Shown here: positions 25,523 to 36,855 of the stretch, one piece after another
Layout: each line of letters starts with the position of its first letter
Numbering within the stretch: the stretch's first letter is position 1
Origin: Zantedeschia hybrid cultivar
Lineage: Eukaryota > Streptophyta > Magnoliopsida > Alismatales > Araceae
DNA length: 64,000 nucleotides
Direction: 5' to 3'
NCBI GenBank assembly: GCA_030544215.1
Contig: JARZZO010000005.1
Coordinates: 77,991,524-78,055,523, forward strand
Program-made: the position numbers and the translations under genes
The notes under the pieces: generated by a model
What the model saw: the letters and a program-made list of their open reading frames with translations, nothing else
What the model was told of the DNA's origin: nothing
The model's database searches: none

Positions 25523-28500
25523 AGAGGGAGGTGGAAATTGGGTGCAGACTAGGTGGCGAGTTAGGTAATATTTATATCTTAGATCCAACTATTAGTGGGC
25601 AGTGATGGCCAATTTGGTAAAGTGGCTTAAACGGGAGAGGCAGCTGCCTAAGCATTTCAGGCAATCACATAGGCAACAAGGGCCACAATTAGGCAACTTG
25701 TCGCAAGGGGTTTGCCCCAATCACATTTGATAAGATGTTCATGACTGCTAAGGAAAGGTTTCCTATGTAGATTAAAATATGTTGCTAAATTAACCAGAAT
25801 TGCCTTAGACAATATAACCCCACCACTGTGATCTAGAAATATTCCACTTATATTTTAATTCTAAGCCAATCCCAACCATGCTCTCAGAACTGAGGTCCAT
25901 CCTATCACCATGTCTACTAGCACTAGAATCAGATTCCATACCATAAGCTCTTTAACAACATTGGTTGAGATTTCAGAAAAGGGTGGTTTCTACATATTGG
26001 AGGCCCTAGGCAGTGATCTCCAAGCCAGATGTAAATGAATAAAAAATCTCAGATGTGTGTACATTCTAAGCACATCCCACAGAGTCACAGACCACACATC
26101 ACTTGAGAGACAAGCACGAAAAGTAGCACGTCACTAGAATCTGACATGAATATGGTGAATACAAAATATCTCAAAGCTGATATCCATTTTAGACAAGTAG
26201 TGATAATAAAATGGACCATTTTTGTATTTCTCCTTACTTCAAGACCAAACATAAATATTTGAAATGATCTTTGTGAGGTAACTATTGATTGTCTAGCTGG
26301 ATAACATGCTCATTTGTACTTGGGTTTCCCATTAAAATTACACCTTCTATATTTCACCCTGGTTCTGCTTCCAAGAAATTTCCATGGTCCAAACTCACAC
26401 TTTAATCCATCCTTTGCTGTAATAGAACCAACATTATTCGCAAACAACATGCGATTTCATTTCTTCATCATTCAAGCTGTCACACACGTCCAAAGGTGCC
26501 AACATGAAGAGCATTGGGTCATAAAACATTTGCAATTATTCACTCACATGGATCTTAGAGTACCTTCTCATTCTCTTCATGCCAGGTCATCCATAGCATA
26601 ACTAGTCTAATATTATGTAGCAGTTGGCATCATGAAGAGCATCCAGTCTTAAACGTTCTGCCATGAAGAGCTACCTTTTCATTCTCTCCACGCCAAATCA
26701 TCCACAACATAGCTAATATTATGTAGTAGTTTCCATGAGCACACCATCATCATCATCATAGACTTACCTTATTATTTGGGATCGGCTACATGAATCTTGT
26801 TCCCACTATGTTAATCTATGCAATGCCATATCTGTAGCTAGACCTAGGAAGGCCAAGTCCAAGACCACACTGTACATAATCAGAGATAAAAGGTAAAAGG
26901 CCTATGACTTGTTAATATGTTCATGTGAGCGATTAAAAATTGGAGGTAAATAAGCCACAAAGCAACAGTAAAATCTCATCCATAATGCTAACCATGAACT
27001 CTCATGTGCATGTTTTCACAAAAGGGAATGAAGTTCTCTCAAAATTTTGGTCTTTGGCTACCATTTATCACCCATGTAATTCATTAATTGTGTTCTGATC
27101 TGTTAACAACATTAAAAGAAACAGCATATGAATACTCATCGATCACTTCTAATGTCACCAATATTCAACAGACAATCCACAAAAAGCACTCTTCATTATC
27201 CATAAACCAAAATTTAGCCTATCAATAATATCAATATAATACCGCATTTATATGCATACATGTAATGCACAAAAACTTTTCTGGAAGCTTAGGAACATGC
27301 AGAAGGGCACTCGCATCATGCCACACTCCACAGTAATATTGCTTGTCATCACATCTCTAACTTCAATTTTACCAGCTAAAGTTTGGCATTCCAACATCTA
27401 TACAAGTGATCCCTATAAATTGACTAAGGGATTAAAAAAAATTCATGAATCTATTTGTAGTAAAACAAACATTGAGATAGCAACAATGAAAATTTATCTT
27501 GATGTTCCTAAATGGAATCTTACTCAGTCATAGACTCATTTCTATGAAATGTTCCCTAAAGTGTGTATTACCCTATCAGGAGGTGAACTTTTATAAATGA
27601 CTTTTTATGACCTGTAGGAAGCTGTTAGGTAATATACACCCATTTAGGAACAGAACTCAAAAGCCACACCTCTCATCAAAACCATCCTCAGGCTAAAAAT
27701 AAGCACAAATGCCGCAAGCTGCTAGCTAATGTCCCCTCACACCAGAAATCTTTTTCAATGCCCACCTGAGGGATCCCTGTGAATTCAACCAATCAACAAC
27801 CTTCTATGTCCTGCCCTGCTTCAAGCATGATGCTGTATTTGTATTTGACACCCTGATGCCCCAAACTGCTCTCAAACATTCTCTCGTGGAATTATTACAT
27901 CGCTTAATTTCACCAGTCAATTTGGCCTGCCCTCTTTTCTCTTTTCTTTGATAATCTAAACCAATGACAATCTGTGTTACCCTCTTCCTGATTGTAAAAA
28001 ATATGGCTTCTAAAGAGCACCTGCTGATCTCGTCCATTATGCACACCTGGATGCTTGCAAGGAAAGAACAGACAAAGGACAAAAGATATGAACATGGTTA
28101 AAAATTACAGAATTCAAAATCAATGCCTGAGATTGACTCTAGCAATTTCTTTGCCACCCTCTACCCTTCTGACTTTGAAGTGGAACAGAGTAAACTATTG
28201 ACACTTTTTAAATTTGTACTGCTAAAAGGTGAATTTCTGGCATTATTTAGGGAGAAAAACAGTAGACATCGTGTTCTCGACCTCTGGTAGTGTTTCACTG
28301 TCTGGTACTTAGATGTACGTCACGACTGCTTATGAAGTCTACAGAGATGTACTATACTGCGCAGATGATATTCTACAAGTTATGTGGGAAATTTGGACTA
28401 AGAACAATTAAAGGTGTCAGCAAGGTGCTAATTCACAACATACTAGAATACTTGAAAGCATTTCCATTAACACAAACAATAACAGGAAGAGATCACCTGT

Positions 28501-31500
28501 GTTGATCCTTGACAGAGTAAAGTCAATTATTGCCACTGCCAATCCATATGTCTTGATGTGCATTTTTCTTCCTTCAATAGTGAATTCCATTGTTGGAGCT
28601 TCCTTACGAGTTAAAAGTATGTTCCCCCTGTAAGTATAATTGCTTGCTAATTAATAAGGGAATATACATATATATATATATATATATAAACAGTGATCCA
28701 CAAGTAGAAAGCATCTTAGATACAAAATTTTAAATTCAACTACCAATGCAGGTCCCGGTGTTCAAATTCACAAGCGATTTCTGCCACAGCTAGACCAGCT
28801 GTAACCTGTAACAAGATGAAGAGGATCTTTAGACCCGACGAATCATTCCGACTAACAGCAAACTGCCAAATGAATAATATAAATCGCTAACCTGGACCAA
28901 TAGACTTCGTGCTTCATCAAAGTTCAAAAGCACGAAACTTTCAAGATCTCTGCCTCCATCAGCTAGGGCAAACACAAGATAGCACTGAAAGATATTTTGT
29001 TTTAGTCCGTCTGTGTTGATTCAACAAAAGAAGGAAAAAAAAAGACCTGCCATAATGTACATGCTTTAACTTGTTCTACTGTTAACTTTATATAGAACAT
29101 CTATGCAGATAAACCTGTTCCTCCGCAAATTCCTTTGGGTGATCATTTTCAGAACCATGACTTGCATCCCATTCCTCCCATGCATTAATCAGCTCAGCAC
29201 CGTAGGCACCTTGGCATATATGAAAGCTAGATGGCAAAAGAACACAATAAGCATAAAAGCAATGTTGACAGAAATATATAAGACACTTCTTGAAGAAAAC
29301 AAATGCTATAGTAGCAGAAAAAAAGAATACAACTAGTTTCCCTATAAACAGGACGGAAGCCAAGCAATAGTATCCCCGAATGCTTGAATGAAGATTCAAC
29401 CTACTCTTTTGTTTCAATGAAAATGGAACAAGCATTTTGAATTTCTTTGTCACTGCCTTGCTCTCTTAAACCATTCAGAGTCAGGGATAGTAGTACTTCC
29501 TCTAGCACTTCCACTGATCTCTGGGAAAATTTAGGTATTGTTAGAGTTAATAATTACAGCATCATCTAGAGGGGTATAATCCGTGCTCTTCTTACCTTCT
29601 GAACTTCCCCATTGACCAATAAATCACCATCGATGGGTACAATTTTGCACACATTCGTACCAGCCTTGAAAGCTTCCCCATATGTGCCTTCACCAATCTT
29701 GATTAATCCACCAGGAGCACTGTTTTAGGAAAAGGTGGCAACATCAGATCTTGAATATGCAGAAGAAATAATCTAGAGCAAATGCTAAGCAATGCAATAT
29801 AAAAGAATAATCTAAATGAAATGAGAGGCCATATATTGCTTACAACAGGAGCGAAAATCACTAATTGCTTAAGCCACATATCAAAAGGCTGCTAAATAAC
29901 TTATTTTTTATCAACGTCACAATGGCAATACTAGCTGTAGATAATGAGATAGAGTAAATTTTGATGTATCTACTCCTGTGATGCATTACTTTGATTATTG
30001 TACTTACAACAGCAGCATCTCATTTTTCCTCCAAAGGTATATTTTAGAAACTACCACAAAGGGTGTTGTCGAGAAAATAATTTGCATAACATTCTTGTAA
30101 TGAAATCTTATATAAACAACAAAAAAAGTGATAAACCATCTGCCCCCTCCCATGCACTTATGGTCATCCTATGTGTGCAGATGCAAAAACACATGGAAGG
30201 AAGCAGTTCTGGAAGAGTAGTCCATATTTACCAATATTTTGACATCACTTCAGACAGCGTTATAGGAGCTGACTGCCTGCAAACCATGAGCAATTGGGCA
30301 AATGCACTCTGGCAATCCCCAGAAAATGATGCAGAATTGGCAGCCCATGATCCCCTCTTAACCGGTTCCAAATCTTTAGCAGGCGCCCTCAGGTCTTCTA
30401 TCTTAGAACATGCACTATCTGTTACACGAAGGGCGTCAAAAGAAGAGGCCAATATGTCGTCAAGGTTCCCCACAGACTCAGGAGTCATCTCCGCCGTCTT
30501 CTCCGTAGAAACACTATAAACCTCACTGCAACTGGATACTGACGGCACCAATGGAGTTTCCATAATCTTAAACAGAGGACCAGATGGCCTGTAACTGCAT
30601 GTGAGCTTCGATATTTTCCACCTGGCCAAGATGGCGGGCAAATCATGAATGACATGATTGTTTTGCAAGCCCATTGCCCAAGTGCCGAATTGCTTTGGCG
30701 ATGGGCTTTCCTCTACGAGCTCAAAGGCATCAACCTCTTCGAAGTATGCCCGTTCCTTCCCGAAGTCTGGAGGATCCTGCTTTCCAGATCTCTTCTACAA
30801 ATTGTTGCCAACATACACGGCAATCAAAAACTCACTACAACAATTAGAACAATTGAAATGCAAAAGATCCTCCAGAAACGGAAAAGTTCCAAACTTAAGG
30901 CAAGTTACCTTGCTAAGACCCGGTTTTTGATTCTTCTTCCTCGTGTCTTTCGGCCTCGGCACAGCCCTAAAATCCACACCAGGCGCAATGACGATGCTCG
31001 TCCTCCCTCTGGTGACACCAAAACCAGCCAATCACATCTCTCGAAACAAACCTTAAACCCACAAACAGCTTCCAACCCAGATCCCCAAAAGGCTCCATTT
31101 AGACCGCCAACAGCAGGAAAGAAAAGACAGGATAAACAGCAAGAGCTCTTCTTCGCCACACACCTGGTGGAGAGGGAGCGGTTCCAGCTGACCCTCTTGC
31201 TGGGCGCGAGGCTCACCCGAGCATGCGATTCCCTCCGACTCCGCGGCAAACTTCTGAACAATTTCACAACGAAACAATAACCCAATACAAGATTTCTGAA
31301 GATGTCGAACTAGAAATCGCAAGGGGGACACGGGAACAGGGGGAATGGGCGCGCATACGGCGGAGCATTCGCAGGTGGGTCGGCCCTGGTCCTCCGCCCG
31401 TAGACGACGGCGATCTTGGTGGGGTCCTCCGGCGCCGGCGCCGCTGCCGGCTCCTGTTCTTCTCGCTCCGGGGACCTGATCTCTGCCCAGAGATCGCCGC

Positions 31501-31634
31501 CCACAACTGCAAATGCGTGGTGTAATTGAGAATTCTTATCAGGTCAGGGGGAGGTGAGGATGGGAAGAACCAAGTGTGCCGTCCCGGAAGAGGAAGCTAG
31601 GGTTTCGTCGCCTCTCACCTCTGTAAGAAGCCAT
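21840..31634 (-). CDS. HASPIN: Haspin-type histone H3 Thr3 kinase
   Basis: Fifteen exons on the minus strand: 31634-31619, 31506-31359, 31253-31164, 31008-30909, 30794-30232, 29719-29596, 29520-29405, 29226-29115, 28984-28892, 28805-28744, 28627-28497, 22884-22814, 22707-22655, 22119-22053, 21965-21840. Total 623 aa, all GT-AG, all phases consistent. The N-terminus has the plant-haspin DLWAEI and VSWNRSLSTR blocks, then ERAYFEEVDAFELVEESPSP. The kinase domain has the glycine loop IGEGTYGEAF (314-323), Lys331 in VCKIVPIDGD, HRDLHWGN with catalytic Asp472, and DFT (510-512) in place of DFG, as expected for haspin. C-terminal blocks include FLDLSADPGLFEGPKGDRQ and TNVLWLQYLVD. Haspin phosphorylates H3T3 at mitotic centromeres to recruit the chromosomal passenger complex. 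The first 16-nt exon is the least certain join. The gene appears intact. Intron 11 is 5.6 kb and full of repeats. Confidence 0.92.
23740..25720. repeat. Diverged repeat block rich in GCCTAGGC-type words (haspin intron 11)
   Basis: Words such as GGCGAC, GCCTAGGC, AGGCATC and GCCTAAG recur in several clusters: 23757-23800, 24285-24440, 24550-24630, 24860-24930, 25240-25275 and 25635-25700. They lie in both orientations within otherwise ordinary AT-rich intron. This looks like nested, decayed copies of one non-autonomous element. Ends and target duplications were not resolved. Confidence 0.5.
25475..25521. repeat. Compound (TG)n(AG)n microsatellite
   Basis: Roughly 13 TG units followed immediately by about 10 AG units, within haspin intron 11. 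Confidence 0.95.
26490..26730. repeat. Two related short segments, possible decayed LINE-derived sequence
   Basis: About 26490-26610 and 26630-26730 share wording (AAGAGCAT, CATTCTCT..CACGCCA, TCATCCA.A.CATAGC..TAATATTATGTAG). On the minus strand they encode a WMTWHEENEK-like string. This recalls the tryptophan-rich tail of plant non-LTR elements, but the match is weak. Confidence 0.35.
26745..26900 (-). mobile_element. 3' end of an RTE-type LINE
   Basis: Reading the minus strand, the phrase CATGTAGCCGATCCCAAATA is the familiar plant RTE 3' UTR wording. It is followed by GGTAAGTCTATGATGATGAT, an (ATG)n tail. RTE elements end in a short trinucleotide or hexanucleotide repeat rather than poly(A). 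Only the last 150 bp or so is present. It lies in haspin intron 11. Confidence 0.6.
28668..28688. repeat. (TA)n microsatellite in haspin intron 10
   Basis: About ten TA units, lying in the 116-bp intron between the exon ending in HRDLH and the GN exon. Confidence 0.9.
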
Positions 31635-31811
31635 TGGAGCCTGTTTTGCTTCGGAGACGTGATTTGATGGTGGAGGAGGGGTACGCTCTTCCACTCTCGC
31701 TCTCCCCACTCTACTGTTACTCTCTTCTGTCTTTTGGGAGGGAACCGCAATTTGAACTAGGGAAGCAAACGGGTTCGGAGCCAGGAACGCAAGTGACCCA
31801 AAGTAGATCAA
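31635..31811 (-). promoter_or_regulatory. Proximal promoter and leader of haspin
   Basis: Only about 177 bp separates the haspin ATG from the first hairpin MITE at 31812. The segment is mixed in composition. No TATA box was assigned. The transcription start may fall here or inside the adjacent MITE. Confidence 0.4.
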
Positions 31812-32152
31812 TGACTTGTTGCACTGACCTCAGCCCATCCGGTTAAAAAAAATTGTTTTTTGAATTTTTTTTTAAGTGGGCCCCGAGGTGTCCTATACAT
31901 CCGTACAGGTCAATTTCCTATCGGATAATTTAAAAAAATCTGAAAGAGAAAAAATCAAGTCCTAATAAATAGTAAAAAATGCTCTAAATGGGTCGAGCTT
32001 AATAACATTTTTTTTTATTTTTTAAACTTTTTTAGATAGTCCGATCGAAAATTGGATGTACGGACATACAGGAAACATCAGAGCCCACCCAAAAGAAATT
32101 CAAAAAATATTTTTTTTTACACACTACACTAACCAGTGCAGGGTCAATAGAG
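31812..32152. mobile_element. Hairpin MITE, TTGCTGCA-ended family (copy next to the haspin promoter)
   Basis: The left end reads CTTGTTGCACTGACC (31814 on). The right end, reverse-complemented, reads TATGCTTGCTCTATTGACCC, with CCAGTGCAGGGTCAATAG just inside. The interior has inverted GGTC/ATCGGATAAT and TCCGATCGAAAATTGGATGT words around a GGGTCGAGCTTAATAA core. Confidence 0.55.
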
Positions 32153-32177
32153 CAAGCATAACTCGTTATATTATACA

Positions 32178-32545
32178 TTTAAGAATAATGCTTGCTGCAA
32201 TGCTCCAACTAACCACAATAGGGGTACTGTAGTGGATAAACAAAAAAAATTATTGATACTTTTTAGGTCAGGCCAAACATGTCTTATATGCTCTAATAGC
32301 GCAATGCTTGATTAAACCATGAAAAAAAAAAGTCTGAAAAAAAATCAAAAGTCAAGCCTAAAACTGTCCTTATTGGGTCGAGCCCAATAATGGTTTTTGT
32401 TTTTCAAATTTTTTAAATCGTTAGATTGGACATTGCATTGTACGGATAGGTAGGACATTTTAGGCCCCACCTAAAGAAATTTTAATTTTTTTTTTGCATT
32501 TACCGACTGCAATGTCAGCATTGCAGTTAAGAGGCATTGTATTAC
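32178..32545. mobile_element. Hairpin MITE, TTGCTGCA-ended family
   Basis: The left end is AATGCTTGCTGCAATGCTCC. The right end is degenerate (GCATTGCAGTTAAGAGGCAT). The centre is a perfect palindrome with an 8-bp stem, TTATTGGG and CCCAATAA, around TCGAG at 32370-32390. Outside it, the GCAATG/CATTGC words are also inverted. Confidence 0.6.
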
Positions 32546-32584
32546 TCTACATTTTAAAAGTTTAACTATAAAGAAAAAGAGTTG

Positions 32585-32820
32585 CTGTGCTGCCAGGCAT
32601 TATTACGCTGCTTGGCATTGCAAGAAAATTAAAAATAATTTTTTTCATATTCTTTTAAAGACCCCCAACATGTCCCAGATACCCATATAATTCGATTTTT
32701 GATCGGATATCCAATTTTTTGTATTGGAAGGCCTTCAAAAAAAATTTAAAAATAATTTTTTTCTTATTTTAGCTACACCACCAAGTGGCGTAATAAGTCT
32801 GGCGGTGCAACAAGTCTTTC
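32585..32820. mobile_element. Hairpin MITE, TTGCTGCA-ended family
   Basis: The left end is GAGTTGCTGTGCTGCCAGGC. The right end, reverse-complemented, is GACTTGTTGCACCGCCAGAC. The interior has an ATAATTCGATTTTTGATCGG core between A- and T-rich blocks. It is adjacent to the copies on either side. Confidence 0.6.
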
Positions 32821-32839
32821 TCGACATAAATTAAGAGAA

Positions 32840-33010
32840 GGATTCATTGCATCACCAGATAGTTCTACACTTTTTTTTGCCAATTAGAGGCAATTCAACT
32901 CGGGTGACTTTAAAAAGTTTAAAAAATAAAAAATCATATCCAAATGAACAGAGTAGATCAAGGTAGGGCCTACGCACATTAAAAATATTATTTTACAAAA
33001 TTACTAGACA
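32840..33010. mobile_element. Partial MITE of the TTGCTGCA-ended family
   Basis: Contains the family's interior wording (AAAAATCATATCCAAATGAACAG-like block and AAGGTAGGGCCTACGC). The terminus TCATTGCATCACCAG sits near 32842. The right end is unclear. Confidence 0.35.
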
Positions 33011-33065
33011 ATGTAAAAATGCTTGAGATGTAGCAAGGCTTTCTCATAAATTAATAATATCAATG

Positions 33066-33068
<3 letters not shown>

Positions 33069-33129
<61 letters not shown>
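33069..33129. repeat. (TA)n microsatellite, left of solo LTR
   Basis: About 30 TA units, ending at the TG that starts the solo LTR. A further TA tract continues at 33821-33834 on the other side. Confidence 0.95.
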
Positions 33130-33131
<2 letters not shown>

Positions 33132-33820
33132 ACAAGGGAAAATTGGGCTCAACCCAAATTAGCTTATTAAGTACGCAGGCCCAAAGGCCCACAGCCTTCC
33201 AGAGACAACGCAAAGGGCCACACAACATTGAGAGCCCCGGCCTGTACTTTAGAGGTCGAATCTTGGGCCCATTGGACCCGGGATATTAGATCTCTTAGCA
33301 TGAAGCCCAGTCTTCACTCCTGAGATCCCTCAGGATCTCGACAATGCTGTCCTAAGGACACTTCGTCACAGTCCTTGCTATCAGGCATGTCTTACGGAAT
33401 TAACTGCCCACTTATGGCAGGTCCTTAGGATCCGCCTCATCTAGTTATGGGGAAGTCCTAGCTTGCCCAATATCCTACAATCTCCCCAAATCAGGGGGAT
33501 CCGATCGTGAGCGAATTGCTCCCCCAAAGGAAACGTCCTCAATATGCCTCAAGGGGGAGACCATATAATCTCTGAACCCTCTTCAGAGCAAAGTATGCTT
33601 TTCAGAGCACGAAAACGCCCTAGCAAGATCTCAACTTTCCTAACCTAATTTAAGCATCGGAGGATTTGCTCCCCACCAGACCGGAGGGCCATCCTGACGC
33701 GGTTGTTCTACCTCTTGCAAGCTCTATCCTGAGCATTTCCACCACCAAACAAATATTATCGAATAACTGGGATCTTCGATCGGACGGTCGTCGCTGTCTG
33801 GCCAGTTTTCGACTGCTACA
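33130..33820 (+). mobile_element. Solo LTR (gypsy-like wording) inserted in a TA microsatellite
   Basis: The 691-bp unit starts TGACAAGGG and ends CTGCTACA (TG...CA). It is flanked by TATAT on both sides (33125-33129 and 33821-33825). The composition is unlike the surroundings. The 3' part has 'TAAGCATCGGAGGATTTGC', 'CATCCTGACGCGGTTGTT' and 'GAGCATTTCCACCACCA', which resemble the R/U5 wording of plant gypsy LTRs. No internal coding region or second LTR is adjacent. Because the flank is itself TA repeat, the 5-bp duplication is not diagnostic by itself. Confidence 0.7.
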
Positions 33821-34058
33821 TATATATATATATAATCTTCCATATTTATCGATTTACAAAAATTGTCCATTAATTATCTTATACATTAGTAATTAATCGA
33901 ATGTTACAATTTACATCTCTAGTATGGAGTCTATGGACTGGTTAGCCTCGGTGGTTTTTTGACATAAAGCTATTTTTGGACCCTATTTCAAAAATTGGTG
34001 TAGTCTCTCGAGTGTAAGTAAGATTTTCTCCAACGTAGTATGTAATAAAAATTTTGAA

Positions 34059-34548
34059 TAATGCTTGCTACACTGTACAAAGTAAAGCTAGAACGAGTCC
34101 CCTTATTCCTTTTTGCCACTTAAAATGTCCACATGGCTCATGTCCCCCTCATTAAATGTGTCCCGACGTCATTCATGCGTCAGCGCACATGAAAGGTGTC
34201 GGATTTTAAAAAAAGTAATAATTTTTGTCTAACAGGCTGCGATCTCAAGAGCATCTTGAAAATGTTCAAAAGCATCTTGAAAGTCTTGACTGCATCATGA
34301 AGCTCTTGAGCACATGATGCTCAGAATGCTTTCGAACGTTTTAGGATATTATCGTGCACCTAAAGATGCTCTTGAAAAATAAATTGACAGGCAAAATTTA
34401 TTATTTTTAAATCTAACGTCCCTTATGTGGGTTGACGTGCGGATGACGTTAGGTTATATTTAACAAGGGGGACAACGGTCATATGGGCTTTCCAGAGGGA
34501 ATAAAGGGGCTCGTTTTAGTTCAACTTGCTGTAGTGCATCAAGCATTA
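34059..34548. mobile_element. MITE, 490 bp, TAATGCTTG termini
   Basis: The left end is TAATGCTTGCTACACTGTAC. The right end, reverse-complemented, is TAATGCTTGATGCACTACAG. The interior carries a cluster of GAGCATC/GATGCTC words in both orientations (about 34235-34380), making a long imperfect hairpin. A similar GAGCATC-rich stretch without these termini lies at 47740-47830. Confidence 0.65.
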
Positions 34549-35199
34549 CTAAAAAATTCTTCTCTTGATCAACAGGGATATGAATGGAGTGAATTGGAAT
34601 CGGATATACACATTCATATTTGCATCCATATTTTGTCTTGAATACAAATAGTTATTGGAATGAAAATTTCATATTCGTATTTGAAACACATCAAATATGG
34701 ATATAAACTGGACACCGTAGATAAATTCATATTTATTATAAGTGGCCTTAAAACATAATTCATTATATATGTCTGACTTCTCAATAAAAAGCAAGTTAGT
34801 TAAATATATGACACCTCTTTTTAAGAAAATTCTAGGAATTTTGTATATATACTCTTGTTAATTATTGTATTTGTATGTATACTCTTGGCTTTCACATATG
34901 ATTGTAAATACCTTTAACATCTTCAAAAAAATTGTGGTTATACTTTTCTAGTCAAAATGATAAGAACTCCCACAAAATATACCTAAAAGATTCGATGGAA
35001 GACGTCAACTCTAGTGAAGTCAGAATATGTATACATACAAAAATATATATTTAAGTCCTTCTGTCATATTTGGTTAGCGTTGACGACATTTTGAGAGAAG
35101 GATATAGCTCAATCCTTTTTAAAGATGTTAGGGATACTTATACCAATGTATGAGAGTTAGGGCTAAGCTGGCTAAACAAAAAAATATGATAGTTTATAG

Positions 35200-35246
<47 letters not shown>

Positions 35247-35940
35247 CTTAAAATTACATGTACAAATATTTTGAACAAGGGATTTGTGTCTATATATGCC
35301 TCTATATGCATTTGTATACCCTAGTTCCCACATATTCTTATAAATACTTCTAACATCTTTAAAAAGATTGCGGCTATACTTTTCCATTCAAAATGTGCGT
35401 GAATTGCAGTAGAATATATCAGAAAGATTTTCATACTTTTGTATATACTTTTATATATACTCTTAACTTCACTAGGATTGACAAAATCTTTGTAACATAT
35501 TTAGACTACACGATATTTTGATACAAGGGTGTAACTATAGCCTTTCCAATGATATTAGAGGTATTTCATAACAATCTTTGGTTACGCATACTGTGATTTA
35601 TAGGAGCATACATATAAAAAAATAATAATTTATATGAGTATATAGGACTAATCTCATCCCTACGTCTTCAGGCCGAAAGTGGGAAGTGGAACAATAAGGA
35701 AGCCTTCACTTCTTTCTCCTATTCTCTTCTCCATGAGTCCATCTCCATCACAAAACTTGGGAGGGCATTTGCTGGACGTGGAAGGGCCCGTGCATGGGAG
35801 GACCTCATGCACGTATCGGCGCTTGTGTGTTCCCCGACTGAGGTCGATCTGCCCGTCTCTCCTTCATGTGCCCCATGGAAATCCTCCATCTCCCAAATCA
35901 GCTCCCTCGTATGGGTGAGAGCTAGAAAGAAGACAAGAAT
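34549..35940. other. Intergenic, AT-rich, no gene seen
   Basis: Contains a (TA)n tract at 35202-35242. Two stretches about 400 bp apart (34850-35160 and 35260-35640) share the wording TTTTCTA.TCAAAATG, AACTTCACTAG/AACTCTAGTGAAG and ACGACATTTTG/ACGATATTTTG. They look like diverged arms or copies of one element, and related wording recurs at 56450-56820. No coding sequence. Confidence 0.45.
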
Positions 35941-36300
35941 ATGGGAAGGCAATCTTATTGGAACTTGTTTGGTGATCCGGAAATTATGGGATTTACCTAT
36001 TCTTTAGGAATTAGGGGTAGTACCTTTTACCTCACTTTATTACTTAGGTACCCTTCCCACGCTTCAGATTTGCTTCCATGCCCATATTTTCCTTTTTTTT
36101 TTTTTTTTTTCTCCCATGGTGTTGGCTAGGAGATGCTTTCAGGCTCTGCTAGTGTGTTTCCCGCACGTGCTGGGTCTATTTTCTCTCCTCCATGAAACCT
36201 CGTTTCTTTGTTTGCATTGTGCTCTTCCTTGTTCCTTGTTTTCTGTGCGGCAGAATGAAGAGGAATTGCTCTCAGTTGAGGCAGCTCCAAGGCGAGGAAT
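35941..36300. repeat. Diverged local duplication, copy 1
   Basis: Shares ordered blocks with 38195-38530: TTACCTATTCTTTAGGA, GGTTCTGCTAG-like, ACGTGCTGGGTCTATTT, then TTTTCTGTGCGGCAGA and GAGGAATTGC. The copies are about 2.2 kb apart and clearly diverged. No intact gene is evident in either. Confidence 0.65.
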
Positions 36301-36548
36301 CCAACATTGAGGCACCTCTGAGGAATCCAACATCTTGCGGATTTGCTTCCACTTGAGGCAGCTCCAAGGTGAGGGAGAATCCAACATTGAGGCAGCTCTG
36401 AGGAATCCAATTAACATCTGATCTCTCTCTCTCTCTCTCTCTCTCACCAACATTGAGGCAGCTCTGAGGAATCCAATTAACATCTGATCTCTCTCTCTCT
36501 CTCACCAACATCACCAACATTGAGGCAACTCTGTGGAATCCAACATCT

Positions 36549-36584
<36 letters not shown>

Positions 36585-36600
36585 ACATCACCAACACTGA
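36301..36600. repeat. Irregular GAGGCAGCTCTGAGGAATCC repeats with (TC)n
   Basis: Several imperfect copies of the same phrase alternate with (TC)n tracts of different length. They appear to be the disordered edge of the 57-bp minisatellite that follows. Confidence 0.75.
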
Positions 36601-36855
36601 GGCAGCTCTGAGGAATCCGACATCTGATCTCTCTCTCTCTCTCATCACCAATATTGAGGCAGCTCTGAGGAATCCAACATCTGATCTCTCTCTCTCTCTC
36701 ATCACCAATATTGAGGCAGCTCTGAGGAATCCGACATCTGATCTCTCTCTCTCTCTCATCACCAATATTGAGGCAGCTCTGAGGAATCCAACATCTGATC
36801 TCTCTCTCTCTCTCATCACCAATATTGAGGCAGCTCTGAGGAATTCAACATCTGA

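Noticed and set aside
29998..30519. Plus-strand 173-residue open frame
   Set aside because: Antisense to haspin exon 5, whose minus-strand frame matches the plant haspin N-terminal region and splices correctly.
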